The notes: a model not told the origin generated them from the sequence alone. A stretch of 64,000 bases of DNA from Streptomyces kurssanovii (GCF_014649695.1 NZ_BMTN01000001.1:310001-374000); one strand, 5' to 3'; numbered from the stretch's first letter, positions 42,935 to 52,561 are shown. Numbers and translations are program-made.

Positions 42935-43198
42935 TCAGCGCAGCGCCTTCACGCGGCTCAGCGCCGCCACGCCCACCGCGGCGAGTGCGATCTGGAACAG
43001 CCACTCGACCCAGTCGACGCCGTCGGTGTCGGCCACGCCGAACGCGGCGGCGAGAGCGGTGCCGAGGAAGGCGGCGGCGATCCCGACGACGATGGTCCAC
43101 AGGACACCGATGTGCTGCCGGCCGGGTACCACCAGCCGTCCGAGCACGCCGATCAGGGTGCCGATGAGGATCGCGCTGATGATGCCGGATATCTCCAT
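42935..43198 (-). CDS. GlsB/YeaQ/YmgE-type stress membrane protein
   Basis: 87 residues from ATG 43198 with AGGAAGGGT upstream. Three hydrophobic segments: ISGIISAILIGTLIGVLGRL, GVLWTIVVGIAAAFLGTAL and LFQIALAAVGVAAL. The GLGRLVVPGRQ-like turn after segment one is the family hallmark. Members respond to envelope stress; no direct function is known. Convergent with the IS5 fossil. Confidence 0.9.
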   Translation of the reverse strand: MEISGIISAILIGTLIGVLGRLVVPGRQHIGVLWTIVVGIAAAFLGTALAAAFGVADTDGVDWVEWLFQIALAAVGVAALSRVKALR

Positions 43199-43333
43199 GA
43201 TCGTACCCTTCCTGTTGTTCTGTGTCGTGAATACGGGTGCCCCTCTTGCCCCGGGGCACGCCTGTTCCCCTGGCGGGCGGGTGGAGGGCCCCGGCGTTGA
43301 CAAGCTGACGGACCGTCAGTCACGGTATGGGGC

Positions 43334-45229
43334 ATGGCGAAGATGCGTGCGCGTCTGCTCGTTCTCCTGGCCGCGGTTCTTGTGTGTACCTCGCTGACGG
43401 GCGCCGAAGCGTCCCGGGCCACGGCTACGGCCTCCGCCCCGGACAGGCTGCCCGGCGGCGCCCTCTGGTTCGACGAGCGGGCCGCCGCCACCCTCACCGT
43501 CGAGGACGGCCGCTTCACCGACGGACTCGGCCGCGAGGTCGTGCTGCGCGGCTACAACGTCTCGGGCGGGACCAAGCTCGACGAGAACGGCGGCCTGCCC
43601 TTCGCCTCCGTCGCCGACGCCGAGAAGTCCGCGGCCGCGATGCGGGGACTCGGCGGCGCCAACACCGCGAGGTTCCTGCTCTCCTGGGCATACGCGGAAC
43701 CGGTCCGCGGCCGCGTCGACGAGCGTTACCTCGCCGCCGTCACCGAACAGCTGCGGGCCTTCCTCAGGGCCGGGATCCGCGTCTACCCCGACTTCCACCA
43801 GGACCTCTACTCCCGCCACCTCTTCCACGAGGACAGCTGGTACACCGGCGACGGAGCACCCGCCTGGGCCGTGACGCAGGGGAACTACCCGCGTGAATCC
43901 TGCGGCGTCTGTTTGTTCTGGGGCCAGAACATCACACAGAACAAGGCCGTCACCCAGGCGACGTACGACTTCTGGCACAACAGGGGCGGCGTCCAGGACG
44001 CCTTCCTCGACACCGCCCGGTCGGTGATGGCGTACTTCGCCGAACATCTCACCCCCGGCGAGTTCGCGGGCATCGCCGGATTCGACCCGTACAACGAACC
44101 GCACGCGGGGACGTACGAACCGGGCCAGAGCAGCCGCGCCTGGGAACGGGACGTGCTCTGGCCGTTCTACGAGAAGTTCCGCGCCCGGATGGACAAGGCG
44201 GGCTGGCGCGACAAACCCGCCTTCGTCGAACCCAACCTCTTCTGGAACGCCAACCTCGGCTTCCAGCGGCAGGAAGGCGGCCTCCTCGACGCCGGCTCCG
44301 CCCTCGGCCCCCGCTATGTCTTCAACACACACTTCTACGACCAGAAGGCCATCTCGGGCGTCTTCATGTGGGGCAAGGCGAAGAACGGCCAGTACGCGGG
44401 CGACTTCGCCACCGTCCGCGACCGGGCGGCCGCCGCCGGTACGGCGGGCATCGTCAGCGAGTTCGGGCACCCCCTGGCGGGGGCGGTAGCCGACAAGGCC
44501 CCGAGCGTGCTGAAGGCGATGTACCAGGCCCTCGACTCCCGTCTGGCGGGCGGCACGTGGTGGTCGCGGCCGCAGGACTCCGGCCAGGTCCTCTCCGGTA
44601 CGCAGTGGCAGTGGGACATCTACAACGGCCGCCACCACGAGCTCATGAACGGCAACCCGGACAAGGTCCTGACCGAGGGCGACGCCTGGAACGACGAGGA
44701 CCTGTCCGCCGTCCGCCTCGACGACTCGGGCGCCGCCGTGCTCCGCCAGGACGCACGGCTCCTCGACCGCCTCTATCCGAGCGCGACGGCGGGCCGTGTC
44801 GTCGGATTCAGCTACGAGGACCGCTCCCGTGACGGCGCCACGACGCTCACCTGGAACCCGGTCCCGGCCTCGATGCCACGCCTCGCGGAGCTGGTCGGCA
44901 CCGGCCGGTACGGGGTGCTGCTGTGGCGCCCGGACGGCACGTCCGCCCCGACGGAGCTCCACCTCCCGGCGTCGTTCGCCCCGGCCCGTACGACGGTGGT
45001 CTCCGACCTGGGAGCGCTGCACGGCCTCCCCTCGTACGAACCCGGCACGCCGGTGGCGGTGGCCCCCGAACCGGGCGGCACGGGCAGCCGCCGCCTCCTG
45101 CTCACGGCGCGGGGCGGCGACCCGGGCCTCCACGTCGCTCTGGTGACGGACGGCGCGACGACGCCCTCCGCCGATCTGCTGCGGGCGGCCCGTGCGGAAC
45201 TGACGCGGTGGGCGGACGGCCTGCGCTGA
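43334..45229 (+). CDS. Endoglycosylceramidase-like secreted GH5 enzyme
   Basis: 631 residues from ATG 43334; signal MRARLLVLLAAVLVCTSLTGAEA. FTDGLGREVVLRGYNVSGG and YPDFHQDLYSRH are typical of endoglycosylceramidases, as are acid/base Glu in DPYNEPHAGTYEPG and nucleophile Glu in GIVSEFGHP. A beta-sandwich C-terminal domain follows. It should cut the bond between ceramide and glycan of glycosphingolipids or a similar glycolipid. With the upstream GH5 enzyme it forms a secreted glycosidase pair, but on separate transcripts. Confidence 0.88.
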   Translation: MAKMRARLLVLLAAVLVCTSLTGAEASRATATASAPDRLPGGALWFDERAAATLTVEDGRFTDGLGREVVLRGYNVSGGTKLDENGGLPFASVADAEKSAAAMRGLGGANTARFLLSWAYAEPVRGRVDERYLAAVTEQLRAFLRAGIRVYPDFHQDLYSRHLFHEDSWYTGDGAPAWAVTQGNYPRESCGVCLFWGQNITQNKAVTQATYDFWHNRGGVQDAFLDTARSVMAYFAEHLTPGEFAGIAGFDPYNEPHAGTYEPGQSSRAWERDVLWPFYEKFRARMDKAGWRDKPAFVEPNLFWNANLGFQRQEGGLLDAGSALGPRYVFNTHFYDQKAISGVFMWGKAKNGQYAGDFATVRDRAAAAGTAGIVSEFGHPLAGAVADKAPSVLKAMYQALDSRLAGGTWWSRPQDSGQVLSGTQWQWDIYNGRHHELMNGNPDKVLTEGDAWNDEDLSAVRLDDSGAAVLRQDARLLDRLYPSATAGRVVGFSYEDRSRDGATTLTWNPVPASMPRLAELVGTGRYGVLLWRPDGTSAPTELHLPASFAPARTTVVSDLGALHGLPSYEPGTPVAVAPEPGGTGSRRLLLTARGGDPGLHVALVTDGATTPSADLLRAARAELTRWADGLR

Positions 45230-45305
45230 GCCGGGAGGCCGGGACGGCAGCGGACCGCTCGAAATCGCGGCGCGTACAAGCGGCGACGGTGGGTAGTCTG
45301 CGCCG

Positions 45306-46307
45306 ATGGATTCGGCACGGGCGCAAGCAGAACGGGCGGATTTGGAACCGACGGACGACGCGGGGGCGGGCGAGGTACCGGCGGGCGGTGTTCCGGCCGG
45401 CTCGGGGCGGGCCGACGCGGTACGCGTCAGGCTGATGAGGGAGGACGACCTCCCTTCGGCGGAGCGCGCCTCGGGGATCGTTTTCCTCGAAGGCGACAGA
45501 AACACCCGCAGGGTCGGCGATCCGGAGCCGGAACCGCGTTCCGCCGCCGCGTCCGCGCAGTGGATTGACCGCATGCGCCACTTCCTGAACGTGGATCCGG
45601 CAGGCTGCTGGGCAGCGGTCGAGGGCGACGACGAGGAGGAGGTCGTCGGCTTCGCGATGTCGCAGAACCGCGAACGGCTCTGGTACCTCGCCACGTACGG
45701 CGTGCTGCCGGGGCGCCAGGGTTCCGGCATCGGCAAGCGGCTGATGGACGCCGTCCTGGCCCACGCCGACGGCAGGCAGGGCATCTTCTCCTCCACCGTG
45801 CACCCCGCCGCCACCCGCCGGTACCGGTTGGCGGGCTTCTCGCTGCACCCGCAGATGCGCATGGTCGGTACGGTCGACCGTGCCACCCTCCCCGCCACCG
45901 GGGCCGTCGCCGGGCTCGCCGAGGGGCATGCCGGCGACCTGGAGTGGATGGACCGGCTGGACCAGGACCTGCGCGGCGGCGGTCATGGCCCCGACCACAT
46001 CCATCTGCTCGACACCCTGCGGCTCGTCGTCTCCCGGGCGAACGGCCGCCAGGGCTATGTCTACATCGACGACGCGGGCCGGGCGGTCCTGCTGGCGGCC
46101 GCGCATCCGGAGACCGCGCAGCACCTGTTGTGGGAGGCTCTGGCGTCCGCGAAGGGCAGAACGCTCGTCAACTGCATCACCACCGCCAACGAGTGGGCAC
46201 TCGACGTGGGTCTGGCCGCCCGCCTCGACATCGGCCAGGAGGGATACATCGCGGTCCGCGCCATGGAGCCCCCGGCGCCCTATCTCGCAAGCGGACATTT
46301 CCTCTGA
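45306..46307 (+). CDS. GNAT-family N-acetyltransferase
   Basis: 333 residues from ATG 45306. After a 45-residue disordered, acidic/Gly-rich lead, the GNAT fold has VRLMREDDLPSAERASGIVF, the acetyl-CoA loop YGVLPGRQGSGIGKRLMDAV (Q/RxxGxG/A) and HPAATRRYRLAGFSLHPQMR. A second GNAT-like half with SGHFL end follows, a tandem arrangement seen in actinobacteria. Acceptor unknown. Confidence 0.87.
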   Translation: MDSARAQAERADLEPTDDAGAGEVPAGGVPAGSGRADAVRVRLMREDDLPSAERASGIVFLEGDRNTRRVGDPEPEPRSAAASAQWIDRMRHFLNVDPAGCWAAVEGDDEEEVVGFAMSQNRERLWYLATYGVLPGRQGSGIGKRLMDAVLAHADGRQGIFSSTVHPAATRRYRLAGFSLHPQMRMVGTVDRATLPATGAVAGLAEGHAGDLEWMDRLDQDLRGGGHGPDHIHLLDTLRLVVSRANGRQGYVYIDDAGRAVLLAAAHPETAQHLLWEALASAKGRTLVNCITTANEWALDVGLAARLDIGQEGYIAVRAMEPPAPYLASGHFL

Positions 46308-46520
46308 CGGGACGATGCGCGGCGCATCCCCTGGGAGGCGCCGGACGACGTAGCGGGCCGACGGAGCGTCCGGTTGTGCGCGAGGCGGGCTCGGCGCGAG
46401 CAATGCTCAGGACCTGTGGATCGAGCTTGGGGAGCACGCGAGTGGCGTACCTTCCCTAGTGATCGATTGCGGGTCACCGAGTAGGCCCGCGTTCGCAGCG
46501 CGGGTCAGGAAGGCACGCCC

Positions 46521-47296
46521 GTGCTCAGCGTAGTCAATGGCGATGGCAGCACCCCGAACGGCTCCCTGATGGACGAGATCGTCCGCGAGGGGGCACGGCG
46601 GATGCTCGCCGCCGCGCTGGAAGCGGAAGTCAACTCCTGCATAGCCGAGTCGGTCGACCAGCGTGACAGGGACGGCCGCCGTCTGGTGGTGCGCAACGGC
46701 TGTCACCAACCGCGGAAGGTCACTACCGCCGCCGGGACGATCGAGGTGAAGGCCCCGCGTGTGAACGACAGGCGCGTCGACGAGGCCATGGGCGAGCGCA
46801 AGCGATTCTCCTCGGCGATCCTGCCGCCCTGGTGCCGCAAGTCCCTGAAGATCAGCGAGGTGCTCCCCCTGCTCTATCGGCACGGCCTGTCCTCCGGCGA
46901 CTCTGTGCCCGCGCTCGAGCAGTTCCTCGGCAGCTCGGCCGGGCTTTCGTCTGCCACAGTCACTCGGTTGACCGGCCAGTGGCAGGCCGATCACAGGGCC
47001 TTCGGTGAACGTGACCTGGCGGGCAGCGACTACGTCTACGTCTGGGCCGACGGCATCCACCTGCGCATTCGCCTGTCGGAGGCCAAGTCCTGCGTCCTGG
47101 TTGTCATGGGCGTGCGCGCTGACGGCACCAAGGAGCTGATCGCGATGGCCGACGGCTACCGCGAGTCGGCGAAGTCCTGGGCCGATCTGCTGCGGGACTG
47201 CGCACGGCGCGGGCTCACCTCGTCGCGATCGTCCGGGCCGGAGCCCGCTTCGAACGTGGACAGCTCGTCGATCGCCCAGCGACCCTCGCGGCATGA
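46521..47296 (+). mobile_element. IS256-family transposase with internal deletion
   Basis: Starts MLSVVNGDGSTPNGSLMDEI and runs 230 residues with the family N-terminus (GARRMLAAALEAEVNSCIAE, TTAAGTIEVKAPRVNDRR, HGLSSGDSVPALEQFLGSSA) and the first catalytic Asp in DYVYVWADGIHL. After WADLLRDCARRGL (about 47218) the frame fits no IS256 sequence. An alternate frame, LVAIVRAGARFERGQLVDRP, ends at 47296 and looks like the transposase C-terminus, so roughly 150 central codons with the remaining DDE residues are missing. I found no clear terminal repeats. A 35-bp stretch past it includes GGTATTGGTAGTTACC, perhaps an IS end. Confidence 0.85.
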
Positions 47297-47384
47297 CCGA
47301 CCTCAACGACCCTCACGGTATTGGTAGTTACCTACGTGAAGGCCCACGCATGCCTGAGCGTGGAGTCGCGTCGCTCGCCTGTTC

Positions 47385-48125
47385 CTACAGGTCAGCAATG
47401 ACAAGCCGATAGCCGATGTCGAGTGTTTCGCGGTCGAGCAGGTCGGCATGGCGTTCGTGCCACAGGCCGGAAGACAGGTCATCGGACAGCCGGGCCAAGC
47501 CGGGCCGGAGTACCTCCTCGCCAGTCTGGGCGAGCATGGAGATGCCAGCACGCACTTCCGGATCAAGGTAGGCCCCGGGTCGGCGCCAGAAGGCGGCGCT
47601 GAATCCGTCGGTGCAGTCATGCGGGATCGGGACCGTCTCGATGCGGGCGCCTCCCAGCAGAGCAATCAGCCGGTCGATCGCGACGGCCCGTGTGTCGTCG
47701 AACGCGGCTACCTCCGGCAGGTACTCCTCCACCAGCCAGAACCTGCGGAGGATGATCTGGTCCCAGGTGAAGATGACGACGCGCCGCCGGGCGATCCGAA
47801 GCAGCTCCCCGATACCGGCTTCCAGGTCGGTCCAGTGGTGCACGGTCAGGAGGGCCATCACTGCGTCGGCGGCGTCATCGGCGAGAGGGATCGACTCCGC
47901 GGATGCCTGCAGGGCCCGCACGGATCCGGCGGGACGCTGGGCGATCATCACTGAACTGGGTTCCACCGCCAGCACCGTTTGCGGCGGTTCGTAGGAGCCG
48001 GTGCCAGCACCTACGTTGATCACCGTCGCAGCATCGCCGAGCGCCGTGTGTATCTTGGCAGCGATCCGGGGATCCGGTCGTCGGGTGTGACTATAGGTCG
48101 CACCAATGCCGTCATAAGTCGTCAC
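47385..48125 (-). CDS. Class I SAM-dependent methyltransferase
   Basis: 246 residues from ATG 48125. SAM-binding motif VINVGAGTGSYEP, acidic loop VLAVEPSSVMI, motif II-like DDAADAVMALLTVHHW and HHWTDLEAGIGELLRI. A small-molecule methyltransferase of the UbiE/COQ5-like type; substrate unknown. Codon use and GC3 are somewhat lower than in the flanking genes and it adjoins an IS remnant, which suggests it came by transfer. Confidence 0.87.
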   Translation of the reverse strand: MTTYDGIGATYSHTRRPDPRIAAKIHTALGDAATVINVGAGTGSYEPPQTVLAVEPSSVMIAQRPAGSVRALQASAESIPLADDAADAVMALLTVHHWTDLEAGIGELLRIARRRVVIFTWDQIILRRFWLVEEYLPEVAAFDDTRAVAIDRLIALLGGARIETVPIPHDCTDGFSAAFWRRPGAYLDPEVRAGISMLAQTGEEVLRPGLARLSDDLSSGLWHERHADLLDRETLDIGYRLVIADL

Positions 48126-48226
48126 GACGGACAGTATGCCGCTTCACCCATGACCACCTGCCGCGGCTGGTGGACCCGTCCACAGGTATTGACAATTCCT
48201 CGCTCGGGGGCGCCCGGTAAGGGGAT

Positions 48227-48445
48227 GTGCAGGGAGGCCTCCGACACACGGACGAGCCCCGGCTCGTCCACGAGGTGTGTGACTGCGGCCCAAACAGGAT
48301 TCGCGGCTGGCTTCTTGGCCCCTGGGAGCCGGGGCTGGACGCGGTGCTGAACCGCGTCTGCATCTGGGCCGATCCCGGTTCAGCAGCGGCAGTGCGCCGC
48401 GAATTCGTACACGGCGGTGGCGGTGATCTCCTCGACTGGCAATGA
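48227..48445 (+). CDS. Small hypothetical protein upstream of the kinase
   Basis: 72 residues from GTG 48227, with AAGGGG just before. Contains VCDCGPNRIRGWLLGPWEPG and ends VHGGGGDLLDWQ. Stop codon 36 bp before the kinase start, same strand. Coding feel is fair but third positions are only moderately GC-rich. I do not recognise a family. The rest of the 356-bp gap 48126-48481 holds nothing else. Confidence 0.4.
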   Translation: MQGGLRHTDEPRLVHEVCDCGPNRIRGWLLGPWEPGLDAVLNRVCIWADPGSAAAVRREFVHGGGGDLLDWQ

Positions 48446-48481
48446 TGGGCCCCGGGGACCAGTTCGCGTGCGAGGAGCTCT

Positions 48482-50119
48482 GTGGCGGATCTGATGTGGG
48501 GCGGTCCGCTGGACGGCCGGGACCCGACGATGGTGGGTCCGTATACGGTGCTGCGGGTATTGGGGCAGGGCGGAATGGGCCGCGTGTACCTGGCTCGTGG
48601 CCTCGGCACGCGGTTGTATGCGGTCAAGGTGATCCGGCCGCATCTTGCGGACGAAGAAGGGTTCCGGGCCCGCTTTGTGCGGGAGGCATCAGCGGCTCGG
48701 GCGGTGAGTGGAGCGTTCACCGCACCTGTGGTCGAGGTGTCCCCGCCGAACGCGGAACTGCTCTGGATGGCCGTCGCATTCGTTGCCGCACCGCCGCTCG
48801 ACATCCTCGTTGAGCGGGCTGGAGTACTGACACCGGCAGGCGTGTGGTGGGTAGCGGCCGGTATCGCGGAGGCGCTGTTGTCGGTCCATGGGGCGGAGTT
48901 GGTGCACCGGGACCTGAAGCCGGCGAACGTGCTGGTGACCGCTGACGGACCCCGAGTGATCGATTTCGGGATCGCCAAGGCACTGGACGCAGTTGGTACG
49001 GCCTCCACGAACGTGATGGGCACCTCGGGGTTCATGGCCCCCGAGCACATCCGGGGAGCCGCCGAACCGGCCAGTGATGTGTTTGCGTTGGGTGCGGTGA
49101 TGGTGTTCGCGGCAACGGGGCACGCACCGTTCCAGGGGCCGAGTGCGGGCGATGTCCTGGCGCAGACTCTGTATCAGCCGCCGAACCTGAACGGCCTGCC
49201 CAGCGAGCTGGCTGACGTGGTGGGGCGGTGCCTGTCCAAAGAGCCGCAGGCGCGGCCCACCCTGAGCCAGATGTTGGAGGAGTTCAGCCATCACCGGGAC
49301 CGAACCGTCGCCCCCTACGCCGCCACAAGCTGGCTCCCCGCCAAGGCGCTTGCCGTAATAGAGGGCTTCGGCAGTCCGACATCCGCAGCCCCGACCGACC
49401 CGCTCCGACCACCTGCGACGACACGTCCCCTCACAGCGGACCTGCAAGAACGCGCCCGTGAGGCACAGGCGCTGGGTGAGGCGGGTGACGCGGCAGCCGC
49501 GCGGGACCTGTATGCCGATCTGGTTCGCGACCATGTACGGGTGCTCGGCGCTGACCACCCTGACACCCTGTATGCACGGGACTGGCATGCCTTCTACACA
49601 GCTGAGGCGGGTGACGCGGCAGCCGCGCGGGACCTGTATGCCGACCTGGTGCGTGACCGCGTGCGGGTCCTCGGCCCTGCCCACCCTGACACCCTGCATG
49701 TACAGAACCAACACGCCCGCTACACGGGCGCGGCAGGTGACGCGGCAGCCGCACGGGACCTGTGTGCCGATTTGGTTCGCGACCGCACTCAGGTACTCGG
49801 CGCCGACGAGTCCCATACCCTCCGCGCACGGGACTGGCACGCCCGCTACACGGGCGCGGCGGGTGACGCGGCAGCCGCACGGGACCTATGCGCCGATCTG
49901 GTTCGCGACCATGTACGGGTGCTCGGCGCTGACCACCCTGACACCCTGTATGCACGGGACTGGCATGCCTTCTACACAGCTGAGGCGGGTGACGCGGCAG
50001 CCGCGCGGGACCTGTATGCCGACCTGGTGCGCGACCGCGTGCGGGTCCTTGGCCCGGACCACCCTGACACCCTCCACGTACGGCACCAACACGCCCGCTA
50101 CACGGCCGAGGCGGAGTGA
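48482..50119 (+). CDS. Hanks-type Ser/Thr protein kinase with C-terminal TPR array
   Basis: 545 residues from GTG 48482 (GAGGAGCTCT upstream). Kinase domain 18-270: glycine loop LGQGGMGRVYLARG, Lys in YAVKVIRPHL, catalytic loop HRDLKPANVLV, DFGIAKAL, and FMAPEHIRG (APE). No transmembrane segment is seen. A linker leads to five TPR-like repeats of 42 residues (about 335-544) with the kinesin-light-chain-like HPDTL signature; repeats of this type bind partner proteins. It lacks the PASTA sensor of PknB. Likely a cytosolic signalling kinase; its C-terminus is an actively changing repeat array. Confidence 0.92.
   Translation: MADLMWGGPLDGRDPTMVGPYTVLRVLGQGGMGRVYLARGLGTRLYAVKVIRPHLADEEGFRARFVREASAARAVSGAFTAPVVEVSPPNAELLWMAVAFVAAPPLDILVERAGVLTPAGVWWVAAGIAEALLSVHGAELVHRDLKPANVLVTADGPRVIDFGIAKALDAVGTASTNVMGTSGFMAPEHIRGAAEPASDVFALGAVMVFAATGHAPFQGPSAGDVLAQTLYQPPNLNGLPSELADVVGRCLSKEPQARPTLSQMLEEFSHHRDRTVAPYAATSWLPAKALAVIEGFGSPTSAAPTDPLRPPATTRPLTADLQERAREAQALGEAGDAAAARDLYADLVRDHVRVLGADHPDTLYARDWHAFYTAEAGDAAAARDLYADLVRDRVRVLGPAHPDTLHVQNQHARYTGAAGDAAAARDLCADLVRDRTQVLGADESHTLRARDWHARYTGAAGDAAAARDLCADLVRDHVRVLGADHPDTLYARDWHAFYTAEAGDAAAARDLYADLVRDRVRVLGPDHPDTLHVRHQHARYTAEAE
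49484..50113 (+). repeat. Five in-frame 126-bp tandem repeats in the kinase gene
   Basis: Each unit encodes GDAAAARDLYADLVRDHVRV plus 22 residues ending at TAEA or TGAA. Units 1 and 4 and units 2 and 5 are more alike than neighbours, so units 4-5 look like a recent copy of units 1-2, separated by a distinct unit 3 (DESHTLRARDW). Confidence 0.9.
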
Positions 50120-50379
50120 CGTGGCTAGGACTTGTCCGGCTGCTTATTCGTCTTCCAACTCGCCTGCATCACCATCTGCTTGTGACGACTCGCAGCGCAT
50201 TCTGCGTCCGTGTCGCACTCGGTTCAGCGTGCGGGCTCTTTGTGCACGCAACATTCGCCGCGGTCGGCTTGTCTGCCCTGGTCATGTCGTCAGCTCAGGC
50301 ACTTACGGTGGTGAAGCTCCTGGGCGGCATCTCCCCGCGGTGCGAAGGTGCCGATGCGGAACGTCGGGGGCGCCCGTAA
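50116..50379 (+). pseudogene. LysE/RhtB-type exporter fragment
   Basis: An 87-residue frame whose GTG overlaps the kinase stop. Residues 24-70, LVTTRSAFCVRVALGSACGL then VHATFAAVGLSALVMSSAQA and LTVVKLLGG, match the N-terminal domain of LysE amino-acid exporters (LxLxRSxxxGxxxGxxxALGxAxGxxVH). The PGP motif before it and the second half are lost, and the frame turns to junk after about residue 70. A decayed gene; the start overlap is probably accidental. Confidence 0.55.
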
Positions 50380-50449
50380 AGCGTGCCGCACTACCTCGGT
50401 ATCGTCACCACTACTTTGGTCTGTCTCCCCACAGGACCCAGGACAGCCC

Positions 50450-51547
50450 CTATCGCAGCGCGACAAAGAGCAGAACGGCCGTCGTCATGGCGGCGGCTGC
50501 CCCCGCGGCGACACGCGAGACCCAGCGGCGCGACGGGATCCAGGTCACCTGGGGCCGGGCCACGCCCGCATAGACGTAATAGACGCGGTCCTGTTCCTCC
50601 GCCAGCACCACGCGCGCGAGCGGAAGGTGGCGGATCGAGACCTGCCGGGTCACTTCACCCTTCTTCTTGACGAGGCTCCGCTCGATCGCGGAACGATGGT
50701 GAGCGGCGAGATCCTCGGGCAGCCGGTCCTTCGCCCCCACCACGGTCTCCCGCCACGCACCCCTGCCCTTGAGCCGTGACCGGATGATCCACGGCGCACG
50801 CGGCGGCGGGGGAGTCACGTCCTCGTCCTCGGGCGCCCGCGTGATGGTCGCGCCCCGCCAGACGGTGAGGCGCCCCTTGCCGGTACATGTCTCGCAGCTC
50901 CACCGTCCCCGTCCCTGACAGTGCCGGCACGTCACCTTGCCGTCCCCGCCGCAGTCCGTGCACAGCGTCTTTCCCCAGCCCAGGCAGCGCGGGCACGCCG
51001 TACCGGACGCCTCGCACAGGGCGCAGTCGACGCGTACGCCGGGCAGCTTCACCTTCTGCGGCGCGACGGGCGTCACGGGAGCCTTGCGTGATCCTCCCCG
51101 CCCGCGGCACTTGGTGCAGGAAGTGACGCTCTTGCAGTCCGTGCACGGCACCTGCGGCTCGCAGTGCAGGCGCCCCGTCCCCTTGCAGTTGGCGCACTGC
51201 TGCTTGCCGTTGCTGCAGTCGTGGCACGGCACTTCACGGACCGAGCCGTCCAGAACGACGTGCACGGTCTCACGCCGGCGCAGGTCCTTCGGCGGGTCCT
51301 GCCGAAAGGCGTCCAGGTCGTCGACGACCGGGCGTCCCGACAGGTCGAACGGCGCGGGGCGGGTCTGCTCGCCCGTCGTCCGCGACTCGATGCAGCGGGT
51401 GACGGTGCAGTCGAGGAGAGGCTGGTGCTCGATCCTGGCGCTGCTCGCCAGGCGCTGCGGTTCGGTGTCGCCCGAACGTCCCCGATGCTCGGCGACGGCG
51501 GCGAGCACCTCGTCGTCGGGCAGTGCGTCGGTCGGTTCGTCGGCCAT
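50450..51547 (-). CDS. Membrane protein with DnaJ-type CxxCxGxG zinc-finger repeats
   Basis: 365 residues from ATG 51547, behind GGAGGGGGA. The centre (about 108-230) has eight or more CxxC pairs in CxxCxGxG-like repeats: CHDCSNG, CANCKGTGR, CTDCKS, CTKCRGRG, CPRCLGWGK, CTDCGGDGK, CRHCQGRGR and CETCTGKGR. Similar fingers in DnaJ bind unfolded clients. No J domain is present. A C-terminal hydrophobic anchor, AAGAAAAMTTAVLLFVAL, follows. Probably a tail-anchored protein with zinc fingers in the cytoplasm; role unknown. Confidence 0.85.
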   Translation of the reverse strand: MADEPTDALPDDEVLAAVAEHRGRSGDTEPQRLASSARIEHQPLLDCTVTRCIESRTTGEQTRPAPFDLSGRPVVDDLDAFRQDPPKDLRRRETVHVVLDGSVREVPCHDCSNGKQQCANCKGTGRLHCEPQVPCTDCKSVTSCTKCRGRGGSRKAPVTPVAPQKVKLPGVRVDCALCEASGTACPRCLGWGKTLCTDCGGDGKVTCRHCQGRGRWSCETCTGKGRLTVWRGATITRAPEDEDVTPPPPRAPWIIRSRLKGRGAWRETVVGAKDRLPEDLAAHHRSAIERSLVKKKGEVTRQVSIRHLPLARVVLAEEQDRVYYVYAGVARPQVTWIPSRRWVSRVAAGAAAAMTTAVLLFVALR

Positions 51548-52078
51548 CGCAGAGTCCCCCTCCACGGAAGCGCCTGGCCACCCGCCGGGCGGCGGCGCCT
51601 GTCGTTGCGCAGGTCCCAAGTCTGTCGCAGAGCGCCGATGTCCGGAAGGGCACCACGGCGGCGGGCCGGCCGGCCCCGCCCCTGTGTCGCCGCCTGTCCC
51701 GGGGTGCGAGGCGCACGGCCGGGGGTCAGGGATCGGCGGCGCGTCCCGACACCGAACGTACCGCGCGGACTTCGTCACGAAGGAGGCGGCAACCTTCCCA
51801 CGGACGGCGGCGACGAACAGTGCAGCAACGGCCCGGACTTCCATCCGGACGGTGACGACGGGTAGAGCGGGGTCGTCAGCTATCACTCTGTGAACTGGTG
51901 AAACGCTCACCAAGGGGGCACGCGGCTCCCGACCCTGACGAGATTCCCTAGCTGGTCCGCCGGCACTGTGGGCGCGAGGTCGTGTGCGCCATTCGGCCTC
52001 CATCGCCAGGTCCTCGCCCCAGGCGACGAGTGTCTCGTCCAGGTACGCCTGCATGTTGCGGAACGGCCGGCGCCTCTC
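51548..52078. other. 531-bp space without a supported gene
   Basis: Two short stretches on the minus strand, MQAYLDETLVAWGEDLAMEA (from 52054) and then, after a frame change, VPADQLGNLVRVGSRVPPW to 51907, read like one short decayed protein. I cannot name it. The rest looks like promoter DNA of the zinc-finger membrane gene. Confidence 0.35.
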
Positions 52079-52561
52079 TTACGCCTTGTCAGCTGGTCCC
52101 CGGCGCTCAGTCGGACCGGCGAAGGCCAGAAACAGGGAACGGCAGCTGAGCAGCCAACGCCCATCGACCTTGCGGAACTTGTCCTCGTAGTGGCCCACTT
52201 GCGTAGGGGGCTGAGGGGGCACGTAGCCGCCGTCGGTATATCCGTCGACGCGGTAGGTCGTGAAGTAGGTGATCGCAGTCGCTGTCGAGGCGGATGTGAG
52301 GGTCACCAGAATGTTCGTGCACATCCGGCGCGAGAGCCGGTCTGCGGGTCGAGCACCGAAGTAGGCCCGAAGTGCCTCACGGCCCTGGATCCTGCGGTCG
52401 CCGACCGCCCACTCCCAGACCCCGTCCTCTGTGAAAAGCTCAGCCACCTCACCCGGGTCACCGAGATCCAGCTTGTGGACGAACTCCATGATCAAGCGCT
52501 CGCACGCTCGCTCAGCAAGCAGACGGTCTGGGGGATCAAGAGCTGCAGTGGCCATTCCCAC
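52079..52561 (-). CDS. SnoaL-like (NTF2 fold) protein
   Basis: 160 residues from ATG 52561. The polar NTF2 pattern ERLIMEFVHKLDLGDPGEVA, ELFTEDGVWEW, REALRAYFG and GHYEDKFRKVDGRWLLSCRS is that of SnoaL_4 and ring-hydroxylating dioxygenase beta-like folds. Such proteins are small-molecule cyclases, dehydratases or binding proteins. Single gene; no partner in sight. Confidence 0.82.
   Translation of the reverse strand: MGMATAALDPPDRLLAERACERLIMEFVHKLDLGDPGEVAELFTEDGVWEWAVGDRRIQGREALRAYFGARPADRLSRRMCTNILVTLTSASTATAITYFTTYRVDGYTDGGYVPPQPPTQVGHYEDKFRKVDGRWLLSCRSLFLAFAGPTERRGPADKA

Noticed and set aside
46440-46520. Left terminal repeat of the IS256 element
   Set aside because: I compared the sequence before 46521 with GGTATTGGTAGTTACC near 47320 and found no convincing inverted match.
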